A program made the translations under genes and the position numbers. A stretch of DNA of 64,000 bases, from positions 252,476-316,475 of the forward strand of contig NZ_KE386494.1 of assembly GCF_000427425.1 (NCBI RefSeq), given 5' to 3'. Numbering within the stretch: position 1 is the stretch's first letter; each line of letters begins with the position of its first letter. This stretch comes from Caldanaerobius polysaccharolyticus DSM 13641. Lineage in GTDB: Bacteria > Bacillota > Thermoanaerobacteria > Thermoanaerobacterales > Caldanaerobiaceae. Below are positions 55,869 to 63,969 of this stretch, in pieces. A model generated the notes under the pieces. That model saw nothing but the letters and a program-made list of their open reading frames with translations, did not search any database and was not told where the DNA came from.

Positions 55869-56399
55869 TCATAGCTCTTCTACGCTTATATTGTCGTTGG
55901 TGTAAACGCATATCCTTGAGGCGATTTCCATGGATTTTATCGCTATATCCCTCGCCGATAAATTTGTATTCTCTATAAGAGCTTTCGCTGCGGCAAAAGC
56001 GTAATTACCCCCTGAACCAATAGCTATCACCTGATCGTCTGGCTGTATAACCTCTCCGCTCCCTGAGATCAACAGTATCTGTTCTTTATCGGCCGCAAGC
56101 AGTAATGCCTCCAGCTTCCTTAACACCCTATCAGATCTCCATTCAGATGCTAGTTCTACTGCTGCTTTCTTTAAATTGCCGTCGGACTTTTCCAGCTTTT
56201 CTTCAAACATATCGTAAAGGGCAAAAGCATCTGCTACAGACCCCGCAAATCCAACCAGTATTTTCCCATTATAAATCTTTCGGATCTTTTTAGCAGTGTG
56301 TTTTAATATAGTATTCTCTCCAAATGTCACCTGGCCATCTCCCGCCATTGCGACACTATTGTCTCTTTTTACCGCCACTATAGTGGTTGCTTTTATCAA
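55869..56399 (-). CDS. hslV: ATP-dependent protease peptidase subunit HslV (ClpQ)
   Basis: 176 residues, proteasome-beta-like. N-terminus [12 protein letters not shown]: the catalytic threonine is exposed after removal of a short propeptide; AGDGQVTFG and [10 protein letters not shown] follow, with [15 protein letters not shown] near the end. TTG 56399 with GGGGGTGCGAAT upstream. First gene of the hslV-hslU-codY unit and preceded by a consensus promoter. Confidence 0.95.
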   Translation of the reverse strand: MIKATTIVAVKRDNSVAMAGDGQVTFGENTILKHTAKKIRKIYNGKILVGFAGSVADAFALYDMFEEKLEKSDGNLKKAAVELASEWRSDRVLRKLEALLLAADKEQILLISGSGEVIQPDDQVIAIGSGGNYAFAAAKALIENTNLSARDIAIKSMEIASRICVYTNDNISVEEL

Positions 56400-56429
56400 A
56401 TTCGCACCCCCTTGATACCAAACACATAA

Positions 56430-56458
56430 ATATTAGCATAAATCGACACCATTTGCAA
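56430..56458 (-). promoter_or_regulatory. Sigma-A promoter of hslV-hslU-codY
   Basis: Minus strand: -35 TTGCAA (56453-56458), 17-base spacer, -10 TAATAT (56430-56435), 31 bases before the hslV start. Confidence 0.7.
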
Positions 56459-56474
56459 TATTTATAAAAATTTT

Positions 56475-58562
56475 TTATATTTTCTCATTATTCATGGAGA
56501 CTTCGTAATTGCACTGCTTGTTGCTGCACTTTATAATGCTGCCGCTCTTGGTATTTTTCTCCACTAAAATGCCGCCGCACTGAGGGCATTTTTCCCCCGT
56601 GGGTTTATCCCACGTCATAAAACCGCATGTGGGATTGTTTTCGCAGCCGTAATAAACCCTTCCCGTCCTGGTCCTCTTTACAAGCACCCTGCCACCGCAC
56701 TCCGGGCATACCACCCCTGCATCCTGGTACAACGGCTTGGTGTTTTTGCACTCAGGGTAGCCAGGGCAGGCCAGAAACTTCCCATACCTGCCGTGTTTTA
56801 CAACCATGTTTCTCCCGCACAGTTCGCACTTTATATCGGTTTGTTCATCAGGGATGGCGTATGAGCCCATTTTTTCCATAGCATCCTTGAGCTCTTTGCT
56901 AAACTGATTGTAAAAGTCCCTTACTAATTCCTTCCACTGTATCTGGCCACTTTCTACGGCATCCAGCTTGTTTTCCATGTCAGCGGTAAAACCTATATCC
57001 ACTATATCTTTAAAATACTTAAGCATTATATCGTTTACTATATAGCCCAGTTCCGTAGGAACCAATACCTTGCCTTCTTTGACCACATACCCTCTTTCCT
57101 GAATGGTAGAAAGGATAGGGGCATAAGTGCTGGGCCTTCCTATACCTTTCTCCTCCAGCGTTTTTATCAGCGACGCTTCTGTATACCTTGGAGGCGGCTG
57201 GGTAAAATGCTGCTGAGGCTTTATCTCTACGAGTTTTAACACCTGCCCTTCCGTTAGTTCCGGTATTGTATTTTTATCTTCTTCAGGAGCGTCCTCTGAA
57301 CTCTCCATGTATACGTGCATAAAGCCAGGAAATCTGATGGAAGACCCCGTGGCTTTAAAAAAGTATCTGCCCGCCTTAATATCCACAGTCAACGTATCGT
57401 ATACAGCAGCAGCCATCTGGCTTGCCACAAACCTATCCCATATCAATTTATACAACCTGTACTGATCTCTGCTCAATGAGGATTTGACATCTTCAGGTCT
57501 CCTTAAAACCGATGTAGGTCTTATGGCTTCGTGAGCATCCTGTATTCTGCCAGATGCCTTAACCTTGGCTTTATCGCCACTGACATAATCGCTGCCGTAG
57601 TTCTCCAAGATAAATTTACGCGCCTCATTTTTGGCATCCTCTGATAATCTGGTAGAGTCCGTTCTTATATATGTGATAAGGCCAACCGAACCCTCCCCTT
57701 GGATGTCAACTCCTTCGTAAAGTTGTTGAGCCAGAAGCATGGTTTTTTTAGCCGTAAACCCGTACTTCCTCGACGCCTCCTGTTGCAACGTGCTGGTAGT
57801 AAAAGGAGGGGCCGGATTTCTCTTCTTTTCGCCTTTTTTAACTCCGGTGACAACGTATTCAGCGCCTTCTAACTCTTTGACAATATCCATCACCTGTTGC
57901 TGATCTTTAAGATCGAGTTTTTCAGACTCAGTACCGTAAAACCTGCCTTCAAATACCGTCGAATCGTCGCTTAAAAGAGCTGTTATCGTCCAGTACTCCT
58001 CAGGTTTAAAGGCTTTTATCTCGTTTTCTCTATCGCATATTATGCGGACCGCCACCGACTGGACTCTACCTGCACTTAATCCGTATTTGACGTTTTTCCA
58101 CAGCAACGGACTTATCATGTACCCCACCAGTCGATCCAACACCCTTCGCGCCTGCTGGGCATTTACCAGATCGTCGTGTATAGGCCGCGGATTTTTCACG
58201 GCATTTTTAACGGTATTTTTAGTGATCTCGTTAAATTCAATCCTGCAGGGCTTGTCAGGGTCTATATTCAATATCTGCGCTAAATGCCAGGAAATAGCTT
58301 CTCCTTCCCTGTCAGGGTCTGTAGCTAGGTAAACCTTCTCAGCCGTTTTAGCCTCTTTTTTTAACCTGTCGATAACCTCACCTTTACCTCTAATGGTGAT
58401 ATACTTTGGTTCAAAGTCGTTTTCAATGTCTATACCCATCTGGCTTTTAGGCAAATCCCTCACATGTCCCATAGATGCCTCGACCTTATAATTTCTACCC
58501 AAGTACTTGCTTATCGTTTTAGCCTTAGCAGGTGACTCCACAATTACCAGTGTCTTATTCAT
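56475..58562 (-). CDS. topA: DNA topoisomerase I
   Basis: Relaxes negative supercoils. 695 residues. N-terminal Toprim domain (LVIVESPAKAKTISKYLG, DPDREGEAI at 83-91), catalytic tyrosine Y298 in GLITYIRTDSTR, then three C-terminal four-cysteine zinc ribbons (CELCG, CPECGG, CPQCGG). ATG 58562 follows GAGGTGATATTT. Lies 58 bases after dprA, the usual order. Confidence 0.97.
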   Translation of the reverse strand: MNKTLVIVESPAKAKTISKYLGRNYKVEASMGHVRDLPKSQMGIDIENDFEPKYITIRGKGEVIDRLKKEAKTAEKVYLATDPDREGEAISWHLAQILNIDPDKPCRIEFNEITKNTVKNAVKNPRPIHDDLVNAQQARRVLDRLVGYMISPLLWKNVKYGLSAGRVQSVAVRIICDRENEIKAFKPEEYWTITALLSDDSTVFEGRFYGTESEKLDLKDQQQVMDIVKELEGAEYVVTGVKKGEKKRNPAPPFTTSTLQQEASRKYGFTAKKTMLLAQQLYEGVDIQGEGSVGLITYIRTDSTRLSEDAKNEARKFILENYGSDYVSGDKAKVKASGRIQDAHEAIRPTSVLRRPEDVKSSLSRDQYRLYKLIWDRFVASQMAAAVYDTLTVDIKAGRYFFKATGSSIRFPGFMHVYMESSEDAPEEDKNTIPELTEGQVLKLVEIKPQQHFTQPPPRYTEASLIKTLEEKGIGRPSTYAPILSTIQERGYVVKEGKVLVPTELGYIVNDIMLKYFKDIVDIGFTADMENKLDAVESGQIQWKELVRDFYNQFSKELKDAMEKMGSYAIPDEQTDIKCELCGRNMVVKHGRYGKFLACPGYPECKNTKPLYQDAGVVCPECGGRVLVKRTRTGRVYYGCENNPTCGFMTWDKPTGEKCPQCGGILVEKNTKSGSIIKCSNKQCNYEVSMNNEKI

Positions 58563-58620
58563 AAATATCACCTCGATCAATACAAGTGTATATTATATCA
58601 AAAAAATTATAAAATTCAAA

Positions 58621-59703
58621 CTATAAAACCTCATAGATTTTCCCCGGCAACCTCTTGACTTTCCCTTTTAACTCCAACAGAGTCAAAATCGAGTTTACCT
58701 TTTCCACAGGAATGCCCGCCACAGCTACAAGGTCGTCAATGTGGATAGTTTCACTGAGCTTAATTAATTCATAAACTTTAGTTTCTTCCGCGCTTAAATC
58801 ACCTGTACCCTGATGCTCCCTCTCTGGACCTGCGTGAATCCCCCACTGGTATTCCTCAAGTATGTCCTGGGCCGACGTAACCAATTTTGCCCCGTCTTTT
58901 ATGAGCCTGTGACAGCCTGCGCTCATAGGGCTAAAAATATTCCCCGGCACTGCAAAGACATCTCTTCCTTGCTCCAGCGCTGCCTGAGCGGTGATGAGCG
59001 AGCCGCTTTTCTCCCCTGCTTCCACTACTACCACGCCCCTGGACAACCCGCTTATAATCCTGTTTCTCTGCGGAAAATAGCCAGCTACAGGTTGGGTACC
59101 CGGTGGATACTCGGATACCACCAACCCCTTTTCCCGTATTTTTTCGTAAAGGTCCCTGTTCTCCGGCGGATATACTACGTCCACACCGCAGCCCAAAACT
59201 GCGACGGTTTTGCCACCAGCATCTATTGCCGCCCGTTGCGCTGCGCCATCTATCCCTCGCGCCATTCCGCTGACGACAGTGATACCCGAAACCGCTAGAT
59301 CGCGGGCTATCCTGTCCGCTGCCTTCAGCCCGTAATAAGAAGGCTTTCTGGAACCCACCACCGCTATGGCGATGCTGTCAATACTTAAATCTCCTGCGTA
59401 AAACAAAACCGGGGGTGGATCGTATATATGCCTTAAAAGCTCTGGATAGCTGTCATCGTAAAAAGTCACGTAATCTATTCCCTTCGACCTCATCTTTTTA
59501 ATATAAAAATCGATATCGTAATCCCTGCTTTTAATTATATTATTACACAATTCGCCGCTTATTCCCGGTACCTCAAGCAATTCACTCGGCGAAGCCTTAA
59601 ATACATTAAAGGCTGTTTTAAAGTGATCCATTAAGGTAAAAAAGCGCCTGCTCCCTATCCCTCTGCACAGGCTCAATAAAAGAACGTATTTCCCCTCTTC
59701 CAC
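58621..59703 (-). CDS. dprA: DNA-processing protein DprA (Smf)
   Basis: Loads RecA on incoming single-stranded DNA in natural transformation. About 360 residues: N-terminal helix-hairpin-helix-like part (LLEVPGISGELCNNII), Rossmann core with VVGSRKPSYYG, GMARGIDGAAQRAAI and GSLITAQAALEQGRDVFAVPG (in parts), and a C-terminal winged helix. GTG 59703 has AAAGGTGATAGGT before it and is preferred to GTG 59712. Neighbours topA and rnhB are usual, but rnhB points the other way here. Confidence 0.95.
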   Translation of the reverse strand: MEEGKYVLLLSLCRGIGSRRFFTLMDHFKTAFNVFKASPSELLEVPGISGELCNNIIKSRDYDIDFYIKKMRSKGIDYVTFYDDSYPELLRHIYDPPPVLFYAGDLSIDSIAIAVVGSRKPSYYGLKAADRIARDLAVSGITVVSGMARGIDGAAQRAAIDAGGKTVAVLGCGVDVVYPPENRDLYEKIREKGLVVSEYPPGTQPVAGYFPQRNRIISGLSRGVVVVEAGEKSGSLITAQAALEQGRDVFAVPGNIFSPMSAGCHRLIKDGAKLVTSAQDILEEYQWGIHAGPEREHQGTGDLSAEETKVYELIKLSETIHIDDLVAVAGIPVEKVNSILTLLELKGKVKRLPGKIYEVL

Positions 59704-59743
59704 ACCTATCACCTTTGTATTGAAAATTCTTTACAGTATATAA

Positions 59744-59772
59744 ATAATAACAATATATCAATGCTTTTGCAA
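59744..59772 (-). promoter_or_regulatory. Sigma-A promoter of dprA-topA
   Basis: Minus strand: -35 TTGCAA (59767-59772), 17-base spacer, -10 TATTAT (59744-59749), about 40 bases before dprA. Confidence 0.7.
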
Positions 59773-59811
59773 GAAAAACATGACCTACGATACATGATAT
59801 GCGATACAGAA

Positions 59812-59846
59812 GGATTTTCACAAAATCCATCGAATATATCTATTAA
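59812..59846 (+). promoter_or_regulatory. Possible rnhB promoter overlapping a palindrome
   Basis: Plus strand: TTCACA (59817-59822), 18-base spacer, TATTAA (59841-59846), both weak matches. The -35 sits in a perfect 7-base inverted repeat GGATTTT-CAC-AAAATCC (59812-59828) that could be an operator or a short hairpin. Confidence 0.3.
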
Positions 59847-59873
59847 AAACACTCTATGAAAGGAAGACATTAT

Positions 59874-60500
59874 TTGAAAGAACAGGAAAAAGCAAGACTT
59901 GACGCTATGATGTGCTATGAAACACAGGCGAGGAATACAGGATACAAGTTTATAGGAGGAATAGACGAAGCGGGAAGGGGACCGCTGGCAGGGCCGGTGG
60001 TAGCTGCATGTGTGATACTTCCTGAGGGTCTTTACATAGAAGGCCTAAATGACTCTAAAAAATTGACTCCGTCTAAAAGAGAAAAATTATACCTGGAAAT
60101 ACAAAAAGCGGCAGTAGACATAGGCATAGGCTTAGTGGACCAGGACGTTATCGACGAAATAAACATATTAAATGCCACAAAAAAGGCCATGATGATGGCC
60201 ATAGACAAATTGCGCGTAAAGCCTGATATAATCCTCACAGATGCCGTAAAGCTGGATGTATCCATACCTCAAATTTCTATCATAAAAGGCGACCAAAAAA
60301 GTGCATCTATCGCAGCGGCATCCATAATAGCAAAAGTGTACAGAGACAGGCTTATGATAAAATACCATGAGGATTTTCCTCAATACGGATTTAAAAGCAA
60401 CAAGGGATACGGCACCAAAACTCATATAGAGGCTATAAAAAAATACGGCATAACTCCCCTTCACCGCAAGAGCTTTACTAAAAAATTTATAGAATCATAA
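59874..60500 (+). CDS. rnhB: Ribonuclease HII
   Basis: Removes RNA from RNA-DNA hybrids and misincorporated ribonucleotides. 208 residues. GIDEAGRGPLAGPVVAA (catalytic D31, E32), LTDAVKLDV (third acidic residue) and SASIAAASIIAKVYRDRLM (fourth). TTG 59874 is preferred: AAAGGAAG lies 7 bases upstream, whereas ATG 59856 has no ribosome site. It is alone on the plus strand, divergent from dprA; its last codons overlap the end of the oxidase gene, so the two convergent genes share their 3' ends. Confidence 0.95.
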   Translation: MKEQEKARLDAMMCYETQARNTGYKFIGGIDEAGRGPLAGPVVAACVILPEGLYIEGLNDSKKLTPSKREKLYLEIQKAAVDIGIGLVDQDVIDEINILNATKKAMMMAIDKLRVKPDIILTDAVKLDVSIPQISIIKGDQKSASIAAASIIAKVYRDRLMIKYHEDFPQYGFKSNKGYGTKTHIEAIKKYGITPLHRKSFTKKFIES

Positions 60501-62090
60501 TTTAAAATTCACCTCATATGGCCTCATCATTTCGTGGTCCTCATGTTCTAATATATGGCAGTGCCACGGATATATGCCGGTATAGTCGCCAAAGCGTGCA
60601 ATTATTCTTGTAACTTCCCCGGGGTTGGCTCTTACAGTATCTTTCCATCCCCGTTCATTTAAATCCGGTTTTACTTTTGGACCAGTAAAAACAACTTCAC
60701 CGGTAGATTTATAGTGTTCCACATCAAAGGGTTGTCGGTCCAGTATCTGAAATTGCACCAGGTGAAGGTGTATTGGGTGGGTATCCACAGTTAAGTTAAT
60801 AAATCTCCATATTTCTACGCTTTGGAATAAAGTTGTATCATCAATAGGATCATCCCACCGCTTGTTGTTTAACAGCAAAATGGGCCTACCGTATTCATCG
60901 ACACTTTCTATTAATTCCTGATCTCTTACTTTAATAGCGGAACTCTCTGACAGCCATTCAATACGGCACAAACGGTCGGGTATTCTGGAATTATCATGCA
61001 CAAAATAAGGGTATCCGACTCTAAACTGCATAATCTGGCCTGTGGTATCCGGATCTACCGGATCACCATCCGGAAACGGAGTGGGAGCATCGTTGAGCAG
61101 CAATATTTTTTCTCCTGCATATCTTGAGAAATCTACAATGACATCTGCCCTCTCGGCTGGAGCTAGAGTTATAGTGTTTACCTCAACAGGCCTTTCTAAT
61201 AAACCCCCATCTGTTCCTATTTGATAGAAAGGTTGGCCCGTGGAAAACCTTAATCTATAAAACCTAGAATTAGAACCGTTTAAAATCCGAAAACGGTATT
61301 TGCGGGGTTCTACACTCAAATAAGGCCAAACCTTGCCATTTACTAAAATTGTATTGCCAAAAAATTCTGGGACAATTGAAGGATAAACATCTGCCACAGG
61401 AGGCTCTGGTTTACTCGGATAAAAAAGTGAACCATCTTTATTGAACGACCTATCCTGTATTATAAGAGGAATTTCATGCTTTCCCTTTGGCAAATTTAAA
61501 GATCTCTCATGTTTGTCCCTTATATAATATATCCCTGCTAAACCAGCGTACACATTAAGGCGCGTAATTCCTATCGCATGATCATGGTACCATAATGTAG
61601 CAGCTCGCTGGTTATTAGGATAGTAATAAACACTAGTAGAAAAAGCCGGTCCTGTTTCTCCGTATTTTCTTGTAAACCATGCCTCGGGATGGCCATCACT
61701 TACCGCAGGCACATTCCCTCCGTGCAGGTGTACAACTGTCCTGACTTCAGGTGTATTCATACATCCATGAACCGTATGATCTACAGGCAGTAAGTGTTTG
61801 TCAGGAAGGCTATTTATCCATTTCACTACGACTGGCTTATTCCTTTGTACCTCTATTATAGGACCAGGGTAAAATCCCTCATACCCCCATACAGTGGTCT
61901 CAGGAAAATACCTATGGAGTCTTTGCTTAATTTGTTTCATTTTAACTTCATAATATGGTACATGCCAATTTCGGCTTTTTGGCTGCAATACATGCGGAAT
62001 AGGAAGTATATCTACGTATTTAGGAACCGTCTTAGGGTCCGAGGGATCTATACGAGAGACAGATAAGTTATCAACTGCTTTTGCCGATAT
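60495..62090 (-). CDS. CotA-type multicopper oxidase
   Basis: Three-cupredoxin laccase/bilirubin-oxidase-like enzyme, nearest in pattern to the spore-coat laccase CotA. Copper ligands are all visible: VVHLHGG (about 121), WYHDHAIG, HPIHLHLVQF and WHCHILEHEDHEMM (about 509-522), with a methionine axial ligand. No signal peptide, as in CotA. A TTG start at 61988 would cut off SRIDPSDPKTVPKYVDILPIP, which aligns with the CotA head. The frame is open to a TGA at 62101-62103, and AAAGGA lies just before an ATA at 62088-62090, giving 531 residues. So either an ATA start, or a mutated or misread ATG. It follows the permease stop by one base. Confidence 0.88.
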   Translation of the reverse strand: MSAKAVDNLSVSRIDPSDPKTVPKYVDILPIPHVLQPKSRNWHVPYYEVKMKQIKQRLHRYFPETTVWGYEGFYPGPIIEVQRNKPVVVKWINSLPDKHLLPVDHTVHGCMNTPEVRTVVHLHGGNVPAVSDGHPEAWFTRKYGETGPAFSTSVYYYPNNQRAATLWYHDHAIGITRLNVYAGLAGIYYIRDKHERSLNLPKGKHEIPLIIQDRSFNKDGSLFYPSKPEPPVADVYPSIVPEFFGNTILVNGKVWPYLSVEPRKYRFRILNGSNSRFYRLRFSTGQPFYQIGTDGGLLERPVEVNTITLAPAERADVIVDFSRYAGEKILLLNDAPTPFPDGDPVDPDTTGQIMQFRVGYPYFVHDNSRIPDRLCRIEWLSESSAIKVRDQELIESVDEYGRPILLLNNKRWDDPIDDTTLFQSVEIWRFINLTVDTHPIHLHLVQFQILDRQPFDVEHYKSTGEVVFTGPKVKPDLNERGWKDTVRANPGEVTRIIARFGDYTGIYPWHCHILEHEDHEMMRPYEVNFKL

Positions 62091-62091
62091 A

Positions 62092-62961
62092 TTATCCTTT
62101 CACCGATCCTACCGTTAATCCTCCAACGATGTGCTTTGATAAGGCAAAAAATGCGATCATAATAGGTAAGATAGAAACAGCAATGCCCAAATACATAGCG
62201 CCATAATCCCTCTCGTAAAAACCTCTCATCATGGATACCAATACAGGTAACGGGAATTTATCCTGTGTAAATATAAGTACCAATGGTGTGAGATAATTGT
62301 TCCATGATCCCACAAAAGTGAATATTGAAATGGTAGCTATAGCTGGCAAAATAAGTGGTAGGATTATTTTGTTAAAAATCATAAATTCTCCACATCCGTC
62401 AATCCTGGCAGATTCCATCAGGGAATCCTGGATGGAAGAATCTATTTACTGTCTGATCCAGAATACAGAGCTAGCGCTGGCAATAGAAGGGAGAATCAAA
62501 GGCCAATAAGTATCCAGCAATCCCAGTGTTTTTACCAGCTGAAAGTAACCTATAAGGCCTAGTTGACCGGGTACCATCATGGTGGCCAGCACAAACCAAA
62601 ACAGCGCGTTATTGCCTTTAAACCTGTACTTTGAAAAACCATATGCAGTTAATGCGCTAAAATAGCCACTTAAAGCCGTACAAGATACCGCTATAATTAT
62701 GCTATTTAAAAAACCTCTCCAGATGTTGATGCGCTGGATCATGCGAACGTAATTGTCTACTAAATAACTACCAGGTGCCAGCAACAGCTTAGTAGCTATT
62801 TCATCATTGCTGTGAGTGGCGTTTATTATCATCATATAAAAAGGCAAAAACGAAATCACAGCAACCCCAATCAAAAATACATATATTACCACTACATAGA
62901 TATCGCTCTTACTTTCTTTTTGTTGAATGTTTGTCTTTTTCTCTAAAACTATATTCTGCAC
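62092..62961 (-). pseudogene. Carbohydrate ABC transporter permease (MalG/UgpE type), in-frame stop
   Basis: One frame of 290 codons interrupted by TAA at 62446-62448 (codon 172), where relatives have Tyr in an RQYIDSSI-like stretch; TAC to TAA is a single change. Without it the protein is a full 289-residue CUT1 inner permease: six membrane segments and the EAA loop ESARIDGCGEFMIFNKIILPL (in parts) that contacts the ATPase. ATG 62961 is 18 bases after permease 1. The downstream half may be lost, made by read-through, or the stop may be a sequence error. No ATPase gene is in the window. Confidence 0.88.
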
Positions 62962-62979
62962 AGCGCCTCACCTCTCTAA

Positions 62980-63873
62980 TCAGTCGTATAGGGATCTTCT
63001 GGTTATAATCTTAAACACTATTATAGAGAAGACCAAAATCATCAAGAACAAGGCATAAGCCACAGCAGCTCCATATCCATAGTTGTAATTCTTAAAAGCC
63101 GTATTGTACAGGTACATAACCATCGTCAGAATAGACTTTTCAGGAGACCCCATGCCATCTGTCAAAGTCATAGGGACATCAAATATCTGCATCCCTCCAA
63201 TCAACGACGTGATCGCCTGATACAGTACTACGGGCCTTAATAAAGGCAGTGTTATTGTCCAAAAAGTCCTCCACCTATTTGCGCCATCCACATACGCGGC
63301 CTCATACAGCTCTACAGGAATCGCTTTTATACCCGCTATAAAAAATATCATCGTGGGACCAAACCACTGCCAGAATTGAATGAGAGAAACCGTGGCACGG
63401 GCATAAACCGGTTCATTTAACCAGTTTATAGGGTCTTTAAGCAGTCCCATAGATATCAACAGTTTATTAACCGTACCTGTCTGCCAATCCAGCAAAATAT
63501 TAAACAAAACACCTATAGATGCTGCTGTGACAAGGTTGGGAACATAAAATATGGCTCTAAAAATACTGGTTCCTTTAATGGAGTACTGAGTAAGTAAAAC
63601 AGCGAGAAAAATAGCCAATAACATTTGCGGTATAACATTAAATATCCATATAATCCAGGTATTACCGATGGATTTTAAGAACACATCGTCGTTCAAAAGA
63701 TTAACATAATTCCCAAGCCCTATGAATTTAATTGCGCTAACCCCATCCCATTTTGTAAAGCTCAGATAAAGAGAATACAACACAGGGTACAGACCAAATG
63801 TAAAATAGGCAATAAAATAAGGAGCTATAAACAAGTAACCATAGTTATCTTTTTTTAAAACACTTTTAAACAC
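62980..63873 (-). CDS. Carbohydrate ABC transporter permease (MalF/UgpA type)
   Basis: 297 residues from GTG 63873, which has AAGGGGTGAT 5 bases upstream; the longer frame to a TTG at 63921 runs into an intergenic hairpin and is rejected. Six membrane segments, EAA motif ELYEAAYVDGANRWRTFWTITLP (in parts, about 200-220). First permease of a CUT1 sugar importer; substrate unknown. Follows a probable binding-protein gene. Confidence 0.93.
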   Translation of the reverse strand: MFKSVLKKDNYGYLFIAPYFIAYFTFGLYPVLYSLYLSFTKWDGVSAIKFIGLGNYVNLLNDDVFLKSIGNTWIIWIFNVIPQMLLAIFLAVLLTQYSIKGTSIFRAIFYVPNLVTAASIGVLFNILLDWQTGTVNKLLISMGLLKDPINWLNEPVYARATVSLIQFWQWFGPTMIFFIAGIKAIPVELYEAAYVDGANRWRTFWTITLPLLRPVVLYQAITSLIGGMQIFDVPMTLTDGMGSPEKSILTMVMYLYNTAFKNYNYGYGAAVAYALFLMILVFSIIVFKIITRRSLYD

Positions 63874-63910
63874 TATAATATCACCCCTTAAATGCCATTT
63901 ACTTACAATT

Positions 63911-63963
63911 AACCTGTACAACCCTGTCGGATAGCAGACAGATATCTATGGGTTGTACAGGTT
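63911..63963 (-). repeat. Long intercistronic stem-loop in the ABC operon
   Basis: Perfect 14-base inverted repeat AACCTGTACAACCC (63911-63924) and GGGTTGTACAGGTT (63950-63963), with an inner CTGTC/GACAG stem in the loop. No T run follows, so it is more likely an RNA-stabilising or processing element between binding-protein and permease genes than a terminator. Confidence 0.7.
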
Positions 63964-63969
63964 AGCTTA

